6,091 nucleotides of DNA from M55B118 sp041694275. Lineage in GTDB: Bacteria > Bacillota_I > Bacilli_A > Izemoplasmatales > Izemoplasmataceae. Positions within the stretch are counted from its first letter, which is position 1, and each line of letters starts with the position of its first letter. The notes beneath the pieces are model-generated. The model ran no database searches and was not told where the DNA came from. It saw only the letters and a program-made list of their open reading frames with translations. The translations under genes were made by a program, and so were the position numbers. The stretch covers positions 1-6,091 of the forward strand of contig JASMTQ010000020.1 of NCBI GenBank assembly GCA_041694275.1. The letters are read 5' to 3'. Shown here piece by piece: positions 1 through 6,091 of the stretch.

Positions 1-1
1 T

Positions 2-421
2 GAACAGGCCGTCAGAACCCATTTGAAACCATCGTTTTTGGACTCGAAACTCGATAGCACCCTGAAGACGGAAACCTTCTTTGAAACACTGCTTGAAGAA
101 AGACTGAGTGTCATGAGTGAATCAAGTGATCTCATGGCCCTTGTCATCAGGGAAAGTCTTTCAGGCAACCTGCCTGAAGACTTGAACTTCTCAACGATTG
201 TATTCAAAGCGTTGAAAAAAGTCCTTGAAAATCACAAGGATCATCACGCGCTTTTAATGGACACGGAAGCCTTATCAAGAGTCATCGTGGGTTTGCTTGT
301 CTCCTACGTGCTGTTGCCTCCTCAAAAATCGTTCAAGGCACTGAGTGAAAAAGAGAAAAAGGCCTTGCTTAAAACCCATGTGGACATGCTCATGGAGCCA
401 ATCAACAAACAAGGACGTTAA
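2..421 (+). CDS. Probable TetR-family regulator, C-terminal part (5' end outside window)
   Basis: The frame is open from the left edge of the window to a TAA stop, giving 139 visible residues. A TTG at position 23 could serve as a start, but it has no good ribosome binding site and the frame continues upstream through EQAVRTHL, so the gene most likely begins outside the window. The visible part is all alpha-helical in character, with no signal peptide or membrane segment. A stretch resembling the ligand-binding and dimerisation domain of TetR/AcrR regulators includes LMALVIRESLSGNLPED, then VFKALKKVLENHKDHH, then a hydrophobic helix VIVGLLVSYVLLPP. The DNA-binding helix-turn-helix that would confirm the family is not in view, so the assignment rests on general resemblance only. 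No terminator is visible after the stop, and the gene ends about 50 bases before the alaS promoter. It is probably a separate transcription unit. Confidence 0.5.
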   Translation, partial: EQAVRTHLKPSFLDSKLDSTLKTETFFETLLEERLSVMSESSDLMALVIRESLSGNLPEDLNFSTIVFKALKKVLENHKDHHALLMDTEALSRVIVGLLVSYVLLPPQKSFKALSEKEKKALLKTHVDMLMEPINKQGR

Positions 422-469
422 AGTGTTCTTGTTTTCATTCTGAGCATTGAAATTGTCGAGTTCTCGCCC

Positions 470-498
470 TTGCAATGCCTGTCTTAATTCGGTATAAT
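470..498 (+). promoter_or_regulatory. Sigma-A-type promoter of the alaS leader
   Basis: TTGCAA at 470-475 (-35) and a perfect TATAAT at 493-498 (-10) are separated by exactly 17 bases. Transcription would start near 504-507, just ahead of the first T-box stem, which is the expected arrangement for a T-box-controlled synthetase gene. The 48 bases between the upstream stop codon and this promoter hold no recognisable feature. Confidence 0.85.
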
Positions 499-510
499 AT
501 GGTGTAAATC

Positions 511-708
511 GAAGATGGAGAATAGTAAATGTCTTCATGTGAACAAGAGAGGTCACGGTTGGTGCAAGTGACTCACATGATCATTGAAGCTACTCCGGAG
601 AGATGGACAAACCCATCCGCGGCCCAGGCGTTATTGGTTTGAGTGCTTATGAAGCAAGGTGGTACCGCGGAGCAATTCGTCCTTACATGTTTTTAGGGAC
701 GTTTTTTT
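511..708 (+). promoter_or_regulatory. T-box riboswitch, alanine-specific (alaS leader)
   Basis: This leader RNA binds tRNA-Ala and senses its charging; uncharged tRNA stabilises an antiterminator so that alaS is transcribed. Stem I is clear. GGAG 517-520 pairs with CTCC 593-596, CATGTGA 536-542 with TCACATG 573-579, and GTCAC 552-556 with GTGAC 568-572. The AGTA motif (524-527), the AGAGAGG bulge region and the apical GGTTGGTGCAA loop are all present. The 3' side of the specifier loop reads TGAAGCTAC, placing the alanine codon GCU at 589-591 followed by the conserved purine. A small hairpin (GATGG 602-606 with CCATC 613-617) and another (GCTT 645-648 with AAGC 652-655) follow. The T-box consensus AAGGTGGTACCGCGG lies at 656-670. 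Its TGGT bulge (660-663) matches the ACCA end of a tRNA with discriminator A, as in tRNA-Ala. AAGG 656-659 can pair with CCTT 681-684 to form the antiterminator, which excludes the terminator. Confidence 0.95.
678..708 (+). terminator. T-box-controlled intrinsic terminator
   Basis: CGTCCTT (678-684) pairs with AGGGACG (695-701), including one G-U pair, around a 10-base loop, and seven T residues follow (702-708). The 5' arm shares CCTT with the antiterminator, so the two structures are mutually exclusive. It sits just before the alaS ribosome binding site, so it acts as a transcriptional switch and does not end an upstream gene. Confidence 0.93.
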
Positions 709-715
709 ATTAATT

Positions 716-721
716 GAGGAG
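716..721 (+). promoter_or_regulatory. Ribosome binding site of alaS
   Basis: GAGGAG lies 7 bases before the ATG at 729. This decides the start: the in-frame TTG at 714 overlaps the binding site itself and would add five residues that are not part of the AlaRS family. Confidence 0.85.
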
Positions 722-728
722 TGATTGT

Positions 729-3368
729 ATGAACCATTTGAGTGGACACGACATTAAAAAGACCTGGCTTGAATTTTTCAAGGCCAAAGGGCATAAAGTG
801 GAAGAAAGCGCGAGTCTGGTACCGATCAACGACCCGACGCTTCTTTGGATCAACGCGGGCGTAGCGCCGCTTAAAGGCTACTTTGACGGATCCAAGGTTC
901 CAAGCAACCCGAGAATCGTCAACGTGCAAAAATGCATCCGTACCAACGATATTGAAAACGTCGGGAAAACCGCCCGTCACCATACGTTCTTCGAGATGCT
1001 TGGGAACTTTTCAATTGGAGACTATTTCCGCGATGAAGTGATTCCCTGGGCAGTCGAGATTCTCACAGACGAGAAGTACTTCGGCATTGACCCTGAAAAA
1101 CTCTACATGACCGTGTATCCGAGTGATGATGAGACTTATGATAAATGGGTCGAAGCCGGCATTGAGAAGTCCCACATCATCAGAAGTTATGAAAACTTCT
1201 GGGAAATCGGACCGGGTCCATGCGGACCCTCCACGGAAATCTTCTTTGACAGAGGCGACGCTTACGGAAAAGAAGACCTTTCCATGATTGAAAAGGACAT
1301 CGAAAACGACCGTTACGTGGAAATCTGGAACATCGTGCTTTCACAGTTCAACGCCAAAGAAGGCTTGAAGCGTGAGGAATACCCTGAACTTCCGAGCAAG
1401 AACATCGATACGGGCATGGGGCTCGAACGCATGGCCACCATCATGCAAGGTGTAGAGACGAACTTCGAAACCGACCTCATCTACCCCGTCATCGAAGACC
1501 TAGAAACCCTATCCGGCAAATCATATGAAGGTCAGATGTCTTTCAAAGTCATCGCCGACCACATAAGAAGCGTCGTGTTCGCACTTAGCGACGGCGCAAC
1601 ATTCTCAAACGACGGACGTGGCTACGTCCTAAGACGCTTGCTGCGCCGTGCGCTCAAGCACGGAAGAAGCCTGGGCATTGAAGGGGCGTTCCTGAAAGGG
1701 TTGGTTGATACCGTCGTCTCAATGATGAAAGAAACCTATCCATACCTTGAAAAAACCAAGGATTTCGCCAAGAAGATGATTGAAAAGGAAGAAGCACAGT
1801 TTCTCGATACCCTCACTCAAGGTGAAAAAATCCTCAGTGACATCATGGAAAAAGAAGGCACCATCATCGATGGTGCGGACGCGTTCATGCTTTATGATAC
1901 CTACGGCTTCCCAGTAGAGCTCACCAAGGAATACGCGGAGAGCGCGGGTATGGAAGTCGATGAAGAAGGTTTCAAGAAACACATGGCCGAACAAAAGGAA
2001 CGCGCAAGAAACGCCCGCAAGAATCTCGTGGGCATGCATGACCAGAACGAAGCGTATCTGAACTTCAAAGAGGAAAGCTTCTTCGTAGGCTATGAGACTA
2101 CCGAAGTCACAAGCAGAATCATCAAGGTCTTTGAAGACGGTGTCGTCGCCAAGGAAACCCCATTTTACGCTGAAAGCGGCGGACAGATTTCCGATAAGGG
2201 CGTCATTGTCAAAGGAGACCAGGTCTTCAGTGTGGAAGACGTACAGAAACTGCCAAACGGGCAGTTCCTGCACATGATCACGGACCACACCCTTGAAGAA
2301 GGCGATGAAGTGACCCTGCATGTCGATGAAGCTTCAAGAAAAATGACTGAAGCCCATCACTCGGCAACCCACATTCTTTTCAGTATTCTTCGTGAAGAAC
2401 TCGGCGAACATGTCATGCAGCAAGGCTCGCTCGTAGGCCCTGATTATCTAAGATTCGATTTCAACCACTACGATCTACCTACTGAAAAAGAACTCATAAA
2501 AATCGAAGACTGCGTCAACGACAAAATCAAAGAAGCGATCGATGTCGACGTTGAACACGTCGATCTGAACGAAGCCAAGAAACGTGGTGCCGTCGCTGAA
2601 TTCGGTGAAAAATACGACGATGAAGTCCGCATGGTCAACATGGGCGTCACACTTGATCTTTGTGGTGGTACTCACGTATCCAATACCAGAGACATCGGAC
2701 AGTTCGCGATTGTGAGCGTCGAATCCAAAGGCTCAGGCATTTATAGAATCCTCGGGCTTGCGAATGGACGCGTGCCAAATATCTCTGAATTCATGCGTGG
2801 CTTTGAATCCACCTTGTCACATCTTAAGGACAAGGCCAAAAATATCCTTGAAAAAGCAGAAAACGAAGAGATTGAGCTTTCATTTGAACCTGAAGAGGCG
2901 CCCGTCATCAAGGGAAGCTACCGCGACGTCATCAACATGAGACAGCACGTTGAACACTACCAGCAAGCCGTCAAGAAACTTGAAAAGACGTACGCGGACT
3001 TGCGCCAGAAGGCAAGCCTGAATGAAGTGGACACGTATCTTGACCAAGTCGATGAGAACGGAAACCTCGTCCTCAAAGTAGAGGACCTCAACCCGAGAGA
3101 CGTCAAGGCCCTGGCAGACCGCCTCATGGAACACATGAAAGACGGCGTTGTCTTCATCGCCGACCACGTTGATAACAAACTCGTGTTCGTCACGAAAAGC
3201 GCAAGTGACGTGCACGCAGGCAATCTCGTCAAGGAAGCCGCGCGCATTGCGGGCGGTGGTGGCGGAGGACGCCCTGACTTCGCCCAGGCCGGGGGAAGAG
3301 ACACGTCCAAAATTGATGATGTCATCCAGTATGTTAAGGAGACCCTCGATGAAAAAACTCGGGCTTGA
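729..3368 (+). CDS. alaS: Alanine--tRNA ligase (AlaRS)
   Basis: This cytoplasmic class II synthetase joins alanine to tRNA-Ala using ATP and clears mischarged Ser-tRNA and Gly-tRNA. It has 879 residues from the ATG, the usual full length. The catalytic domain begins LSGHDIKKTWLEFFKAKGH and has the Bacilli-type WINAGVAPLKGYFDG. Motif 2 spans about residues 71-94, from RTNDIENVGKTARHHTFF to the EMLGNF that ends it. Motif 3 is DTGMGLER at 227-234. The editing domain carries the zinc-site residues HSATH (His544, His548) and CGGTH (Cys645, His649) with the family's usual spacing. A charged, probably coiled-coil segment follows at about 735-770. The C-Ala domain has the glycine-rich AGGGGGGRPDFAQAGG at about 841-856. 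No key residue is missing. The last 20 bases overlap ruvX, whose ribosome binding site lies inside alaS. Expression should be controlled by the T-box upstream. Confidence 0.98.
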   Translation: MNHLSGHDIKKTWLEFFKAKGHKVEESASLVPINDPTLLWINAGVAPLKGYFDGSKVPSNPRIVNVQKCIRTNDIENVGKTARHHTFFEMLGNFSIGDYFRDEVIPWAVEILTDEKYFGIDPEKLYMTVYPSDDETYDKWVEAGIEKSHIIRSYENFWEIGPGPCGPSTEIFFDRGDAYGKEDLSMIEKDIENDRYVEIWNIVLSQFNAKEGLKREEYPELPSKNIDTGMGLERMATIMQGVETNFETDLIYPVIEDLETLSGKSYEGQMSFKVIADHIRSVVFALSDGATFSNDGRGYVLRRLLRRALKHGRSLGIEGAFLKGLVDTVVSMMKETYPYLEKTKDFAKKMIEKEEAQFLDTLTQGEKILSDIMEKEGTIIDGADAFMLYDTYGFPVELTKEYAESAGMEVDEEGFKKHMAEQKERARNARKNLVGMHDQNEAYLNFKEESFFVGYETTEVTSRIIKVFEDGVVAKETPFYAESGGQISDKGVIVKGDQVFSVEDVQKLPNGQFLHMITDHTLEEGDEVTLHVDEASRKMTEAHHSATHILFSILREELGEHVMQQGSLVGPDYLRFDFNHYDLPTEKELIKIEDCVNDKIKEAIDVDVEHVDLNEAKKRGAVAEFGEKYDDEVRMVNMGVTLDLCGGTHVSNTRDIGQFAIVSVESKGSGIYRILGLANGRVPNISEFMRGFESTLSHLKDKAKNILEKAENEEIELSFEPEEAPVIKGSYRDVINMRQHVEHYQQAVKKLEKTYADLRQKASLNEVDTYLDQVDENGNLVLKVEDLNPRDVKALADRLMEHMKDGVVFIADHVDNKLVFVTKSASDVHAGNLVKEAARIAGGGGGGRPDFAQAGGRDTSKIDDVIQYVKETLDEKTRA

Positions 3369-3774
3369 TCTTGGAGATGCCTCACTCGGCATCGCCATCA
3401 GCGACAGAGAAGGGAAGTTCGCCCGCGGGCTTGAAAACCTCAAGTTCAGAAACGGCGATACGAATACGCCCCTAAAGAGGGTGTTAGACTTGCTTGAAAA
3501 AGAACCAATCGATACCATCATCCTCGGGTATCCCAAAAACATGAACGGCACCATCGGCCCCCAGGCGGAAAGCTGTGAAGCGTTCAAGGCGATACTTGAA
3601 ACACGTACCGACGTCCCCGTCAAACTCTACGATGAACGTCTCACCTCACGCATGGCGAGTTCGATGATGATTGAAAAGAACATGAAAAAGAAAAAACGCA
3701 GGACCAAGATTGATGAACACGCCGCAATCGTCATCCTGCAGGATTACCTAAATTCAATAGATAAAGGAGAGTGA
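3349..3774 (+). CDS. ruvX: RuvX/YqgF family putative pre-16S rRNA nuclease or Holliday junction resolvase
   Basis: The product is a 141-residue RNase H-fold protein, the normal family size. E. coli YqgF is linked to 5' maturation of 16S rRNA, and some homologues cleave Holliday junctions; which role applies here cannot be read from sequence. The family signatures are GLDLGDASLGIAISD at the N-terminus (catalytic Asp7), GYPKNMNGTIGPQAE, YDERLTSRMA (Asp95, Glu96), a basic run KKKKRR at 113-118, and IDEHAAIVILQDYL with Asp122. All expected acidic positions are present. In the first motif, AS replaces the KR found in many homologues. The chosen ATG has AAGGAG at 3336-3341, 7 bases upstream. The same frame stays open further upstream, but only as a shadow of alaS. 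It overlaps alaS by 20 bases, so translation is probably coupled. In B. subtilis the equivalent gene is yrrK, but there yrzL lies between it and alaS. Confidence 0.93.
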   Translation: MKKLGLDLGDASLGIAISDREGKFARGLENLKFRNGDTNTPLKRVLDLLEKEPIDTIILGYPKNMNGTIGPQAESCEAFKAILETRTDVPVKLYDERLTSRMASSMMIEKNMKKKKRRTKIDEHAAIVILQDYLNSIDKGE

Positions 3775-3778
3775 AACC

Positions 3779-4039
3779 ATGGAAGACAAAACCTTAAGAG
3801 TCATTGACGAACAAGGCAACGAAATGGATTATGAAATCGTACTGACATTCAAAAGCGACCAGACCGGAAAATCCTATGTCGTATACAAGGAACCAGGAGA
3901 AAGCGACGAAGTTTACGCCGCGTCTTATGACGAAACCGAAACCGACGGTGGCAACCTGAACCCGATTGAAACCGACGAAGAATGGGACATCATCGAAGAA
4001 GTCCTGGAAACGTTCCAAGAAGAAGATGACCCTCAGTGA
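3779..4039 (+). CDS. yrzB: DUF1292 family protein (YrzB-like), function unknown
   Basis: This small cytoplasmic protein has 86 residues. It is very acidic, with 28 Asp or Glu. It opens with a strand pattern typical of DUF1292, where TLRVIDEQGNEMDYEIVLTF is followed by GKSYVVYKEPGE. It ends with the family's conserved LNPIETDEEWDIIEEVLETF and an acidic tail. No catalytic motif, membrane segment or cysteine is visible. The biochemical role of this family is not established. Its place directly after ruvX matches the conserved Bacillota order. GGAG at 3766-3769 lies 9 bases before the ATG, and the gap to ruvX is 4 bases. The stop overlaps the GTG start of the next gene. It is not the UPF0297/IreB protein that usually also lives in this cluster: the IreB sequence signature is absent. 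The symbol is by homology and position only. Confidence 0.88.
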   Translation: MEDKTLRVIDEQGNEMDYEIVLTFKSDQTGKSYVVYKEPGESDEVYAASYDETETDGGNLNPIETDEEWDIIEEVLETFQEEDDPQ

Positions 4040-4665
4040 GTTATCTGGATGACCTGAATCAGAAGCATGATGAAGATCTCAAGACACTCAGTCTCTATGC
4101 AGAAGAAAACAGTGTCCCCATCATCACCGATGAGGGACGCCGTTTTTTATCGCAGATGATTCGTTTGAACCAGGCGAAAAGGGTTCTTGAAATCGGCACC
4201 GCCATCGGCTATAGCGCGATTGCGATGGCCAAAAACGACCCGTCTATTCAAATCGTGACCATCGAAAGAGACCCGTCCATGCAAAAAAAGGCCAAGGCTT
4301 CATTTGAAGGAACAGGCCTGGATAACCAAATCACGCTCATTGAAGCGGACGCGCTTGAGTATGATGAAAACGCGTTAAAGGGCCCTTTCGATCTTCTGTT
4401 CATAGATGCGGCGAAAGCGCAAAGCGAGCGTTTCTTTGAAAAGTACGCCCCCCTCGTTAGAAAGGGTGGTCTCGTGATTACGGACAACCTTCTTTTTCAC
4501 GGACTGCTTGAAGCAGACGCGCCAAGAAGTAAAAACCGCAATACGCGTCAGCTCATCAAGAAGATTGATCGATTCAACCACTGGGTGTTAAATTGCCCGG
4601 GCTACGATACACAGATTTATTCCATCGGAGACGGCATGAGCCTGTCCATCAAAAGGATTGATTGA
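4036..4665 (+). CDS. trmR: tRNA 5-hydroxyuridine methyltransferase, TrmR/YrrM-like (class I SAM-dependent O-methyltransferase)
   Basis: The family member YrrM (TrmR) of B. subtilis methylates 5-hydroxyuridine at tRNA position 34 to 5-methoxyuridine using S-adenosylmethionine. The 209-residue product has the SAM-binding loop VLEIGTAIGYSA (residues 50-61) and an acidic residue for the SAM ribose (Glu77 in IERD). It also has a metal site of the catechol-O-methyltransferase type: Asp124 in FIDAAKAQ, and Asp150 and Asn151 in TDNLLFHG. There is no membrane segment. The start is GTG, sharing the four bases GTGA with the stop of the DUF1292 gene. Only a weak purine-rich stretch precedes it, so translation probably depends on coupling. 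The two U32 genes that follow make the hydroxyuridine substrate in B. subtilis, which favours TrmR over a general small-molecule O-methyltransferase. The gene yrrL (mltG), expected just before it in B. subtilis, is missing. Confidence 0.88.
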   Translation: MSYLDDLNQKHDEDLKTLSLYAEENSVPIITDEGRRFLSQMIRLNQAKRVLEIGTAIGYSAIAMAKNDPSIQIVTIERDPSMQKKAKASFEGTGLDNQITLIEADALEYDENALKGPFDLLFIDAAKAQSERFFEKYAPLVRKGGLVITDNLLFHGLLEADAPRSKNRNTRQLIKKIDRFNHWVLNCPGYDTQIYSIGDGMSLSIKRID

Positions 4666-5550
4666 ATGAAACTATTTGTAAAAAGCGATGAAGCGCTTCT
4701 AAAAGCCCTTCTCAAAAAGGACATAGACGGGGTGATTTTAGGCATTCACCCATACGCGCAGCGTATGAGAGAAAGCTACACTCCAGACAAGCTCGAGAGT
4801 CTCGCCGCCCAGGTGAAGGCTTCTGGCAAAGCGTTGTGGCTCAGTCTGAACGCGATTATCCACGAAGGGGATATCGAAGCGCTTGAATATATCTTTGAAA
4901 AACTCGTCAACATTGAGTTCGACGGCCTTCTTTTTACAGACCTCTCCGTTGTGAAACTCGCAGAAACTTATGGACTGAAGGACTTGCTCATCTATGACAG
5001 CGAAACCTACGTCACGAACTCTGAAGACGTGCACTTCTGGGAAAACCAGGGCATCAGGGAAGTCGTCGGTGCGCGCCAGCTTACCATAGATGATATTGAA
5101 ACGCTTTCCAGTAAGGCAACGATCCCTTTTGCGATGCAGCTTCACGGATATGTGAACATGTTTCATTCAGCGCGAAAACTCGTTGAAACCTTCCTTGACC
5201 ATCAGGGTGAAAGCAATCCTGAAAAGCACAACGAAGAAGCCCTCACCATGGTTGAGAAAAAAAGACCTGAGGACCCTTACCCTGTTTATCAGGACGCCTT
5301 TGGCACCCACGTTTTCAGAAGCAAGCCCATGCATGCGTTCAACGTGTTTGAGCGGGTGAAAGCGTCCATTGATACCTTCATCGTAAGTACCGTGCTTTAT
5401 GAAAAAGCGCGCGTCTTAAGCATCGTCGATGATCTCATCCTTGCGAACAATGAAGGCGTAGATGATGTATTGCTCAAACGCTACACCGACCACGACGAAG
5501 GCTTCCTTCACAAGAAAACCGTCTACAAACAAGGAGGCGACCAATCATGA
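4666..5550 (+). CDS. trhP1: U32 family short paralogue, TrhP1/YrrN-like, tRNA wobble uridine hydroxylation
   Basis: This U32 (former peptidase family) protein has 294 residues, close to B. subtilis YrrN, which works with YrrO in prephenate-dependent 5-hydroxyuridine formation at tRNA position 34. The N-terminal half has a barrel-like pattern (DGVILGIHPYAQR, ALWLSLNAI, FDGLLFTDLSVVKL, REVVGARQLTIDDIE). At 160-171 the family's HGxxC...C segment reads HGYVNMFHSARK, so both cysteine positions hold other residues (Asn164, Lys171). Later, GTHVFRSKPMHAF aligns with the usual SKDLC, with His223 in the cysteine position, and the KIEGR motif is not seen (DTFIVSTVLYEKAR instead). It therefore probably lacks an iron-sulfur cluster and may act as a partner subunit of the next gene's product. 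ATG follows the trmR stop directly; AAAAGG at 4651-4656 serves as the ribosome binding site. It overlaps the next gene by ATGA. Confidence 0.85.
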   Translation: MKLFVKSDEALLKALLKKDIDGVILGIHPYAQRMRESYTPDKLESLAAQVKASGKALWLSLNAIIHEGDIEALEYIFEKLVNIEFDGLLFTDLSVVKLAETYGLKDLLIYDSETYVTNSEDVHFWENQGIREVVGARQLTIDDIETLSSKATIPFAMQLHGYVNMFHSARKLVETFLDHQGESNPEKHNEEALTMVEKKRPEDPYPVYQDAFGTHVFRSKPMHAFNVFERVKASIDTFIVSTVLYEKARVLSIVDDLILANNEGVDDVLLKRYTDHDEGFLHKKTVYKQGGDQS

Positions 5551-6091
5551 AAAAACCCGAACTCCTTGCGCCTGCAGGCGATATGGAAAAACTCAAAATC
5601 GCTTTGATGTATGGGGCGGACGCGGTCTTTATCGGCGGAAAAGCCTTTTCCCTGCGTGCACGCGCATCCAATTTCGGACTGGACGACATTGAAGAAGCCG
5701 TCAAGTTTGCGCATGCCCGTGAGAAAAAGATCTACATCACCGTCAACATCTACCCCCACGAAGAAGACCTTGAAGGACTCACTGACTACTTAAAAGCGCT
5801 TGAAGCCCGCAATGTCGACGCGATCATCGTCGCTTCACACGCCGTGCTTCGTGCAGCCAAGATGCATACCAACCTTGAAGTCCATATCTCAACTCAGCAG
5901 TCGGTCACGAACCACCTGGCTGCGGACTTTTTAAGAGACTGTGGCGCCGAGCGCATCGTGCTCGCCCGTGAAGTCTCCCTGGATGAACTAAGACCGCTTG
6001 CCAAAAAGGCGAGCACCGAACTCGAAGTCTTCATCCACGGTGGCATGTGCGTCTCCTATTCAGGGAAATGCACGCTTTCAAACACCATGAC
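5547..6091 (+). CDS. trhP2: U32 family protein, TrhP2/YrrO-like tRNA hydroxylation protein (3' end outside window)
   Basis: Only the first 181 codons are present; homologues are just over 400 residues. The start has the classic family opening KKPELLAPAGDMEKLKIAL, then GADAVFIGGKAFSLRARASNF, HISTQQSVTNH and ERIVLAREVSLDEL. The conserved HGGMCVSYSGKC carries two cysteines (Cys168, Cys175) that belong to the iron-sulfur set of U32 tRNA enzymes; the remaining cysteines would lie beyond the window. The expected role is prephenate-dependent hydroxylation of uridine 34, supplying the substrate for the TrmR-like enzyme two genes upstream. AAGGAGG at 5531-5537 lies 9 bases before the ATG, and the start shares ATGA with the stop of the preceding gene. 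Other U32 members (RlhA, UbiU/V-type) are possible by motif alone, but the neighbours favour TrhP. No internal stop or frameshift appears in the visible part. Confidence 0.9.
   Translation, partial: MKKPELLAPAGDMEKLKIALMYGADAVFIGGKAFSLRARASNFGLDDIEEAVKFAHAREKKIYITVNIYPHEEDLEGLTDYLKALEARNVDAIIVASHAVLRAAKMHTNLEVHISTQQSVTNHLAADFLRDCGAERIVLAREVSLDELRPLAKKASTELEVFIHGGMCVSYSGKCTLSNTM

Noticed and set aside
275..556. Minus-strand open frame covering the promoter and start of the T-box leader
   Set aside because: It overlaps the end of the TetR-like gene and a clear promoter and leader RNA, and has no recognisable product.
714..728. Alternative TTG start for alaS
   Set aside because: The TTG overlaps the GAGGAG ribosome binding site, and the extra residues are not part of the AlaRS family; ATG at 729 is correctly spaced.
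1719..2321. Minus-strand open frame of 200 codons inside alaS
   Set aside because: It is fully contained in alaS on the other strand. Its Phe- and Val-rich composition is what the complement of Glu/Lys/Asp-rich coding gives.
3148..3348. Upstream extension of the ruvX frame inside alaS
   Set aside because: The RuvX domain starts exactly at the ATG at 3349, which has a good ribosome binding site; the upstream residues are an out-of-frame reading of alaS.
2880..3623. Minus-strand open frame of 247 codons across the alaS-ruvX junction
   Set aside because: It lies opposite two well-supported genes, resembles no known family, and has no convincing ribosome binding site or promoter. It is a reverse-strand shadow.
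3679..3711. Basic run KKKKRR in RuvX as a possible unusual nucleic-acid-binding insertion
   Set aside because: RuvX proteins commonly have a basic stretch just before the last catalytic aspartate, so it is ordinary for the family.
1..6091. Mobile elements, CRISPR repeats, tRNA or rRNA genes, or a defence system
   Set aside because: No transposase, regular direct repeats, terminal inverted repeats, tRNA cloverleaf or rRNA sequence was seen. The content is housekeeping genes in a conserved order.

Overview
This window is a Bacillota-type (Firmicutes) chromosomal housekeeping region. It holds the alanyl-tRNA synthetase gene behind its own alanine T-box leader, followed by a very tightly packed set of downstream genes on the same strand. 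Four things support a Bacillota origin: the T-box leader, strong GGAGG-like ribosome binding sites, a Bacilli-type AlaRS, and a gene order close to the Bacillus subtilis alaS-yrrK-yrzB-yrrM-yrrN-yrrO cluster. TGA is used as a stop in several genes, so the Mycoplasma code (TGA = Trp) does not apply. The exact lineage cannot be fixed from this sequence. The streamlined order and some RuvX sequence details would fit a branch near Erysipelotrichia or the wall-less lineages, but that is only a guess.

Layout: positions 2-421 hold the 3' end of an alpha-helical protein that resembles the C-terminal domain of a TetR-family regulator; its start lies outside the window. Positions 422-469 show nothing recognisable. 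A near-consensus sigma-A promoter (470-498) drives a T-box riboswitch (about 511-708) with an alanine GCU specifier and a leader terminator. Then come alaS (729-3368), ruvX (3349-3774), a DUF1292/YrzB-like gene (3779-4039), a trmR/yrrM-like methyltransferase gene (4036-4665), a short U32 paralogue like trhP1/yrrN (4666-5550) and the first 181 codons of a canonical U32 gene like trhP2/yrrO (5547 to the window end).

The six genes from alaS onward overlap or are separated by at most 4 nt, and no terminator is visible between them, so they probably form one operon under the T-box. Functionally they combine charging of tRNA-Ala, a RuvX nuclease-fold protein linked to rRNA processing or DNA repair, an acidic protein of unknown role, and the enzymes for 5-hydroxyuridine/5-methoxyuridine at the wobble position of tRNAs. 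The tRNA-Ala with anticodon UGC is a known substrate of that modification, so the operon may both sense and modify the same tRNA. Compared with B. subtilis, yrzL (ireB) and yrrL (mltG) are absent from their usual positions.
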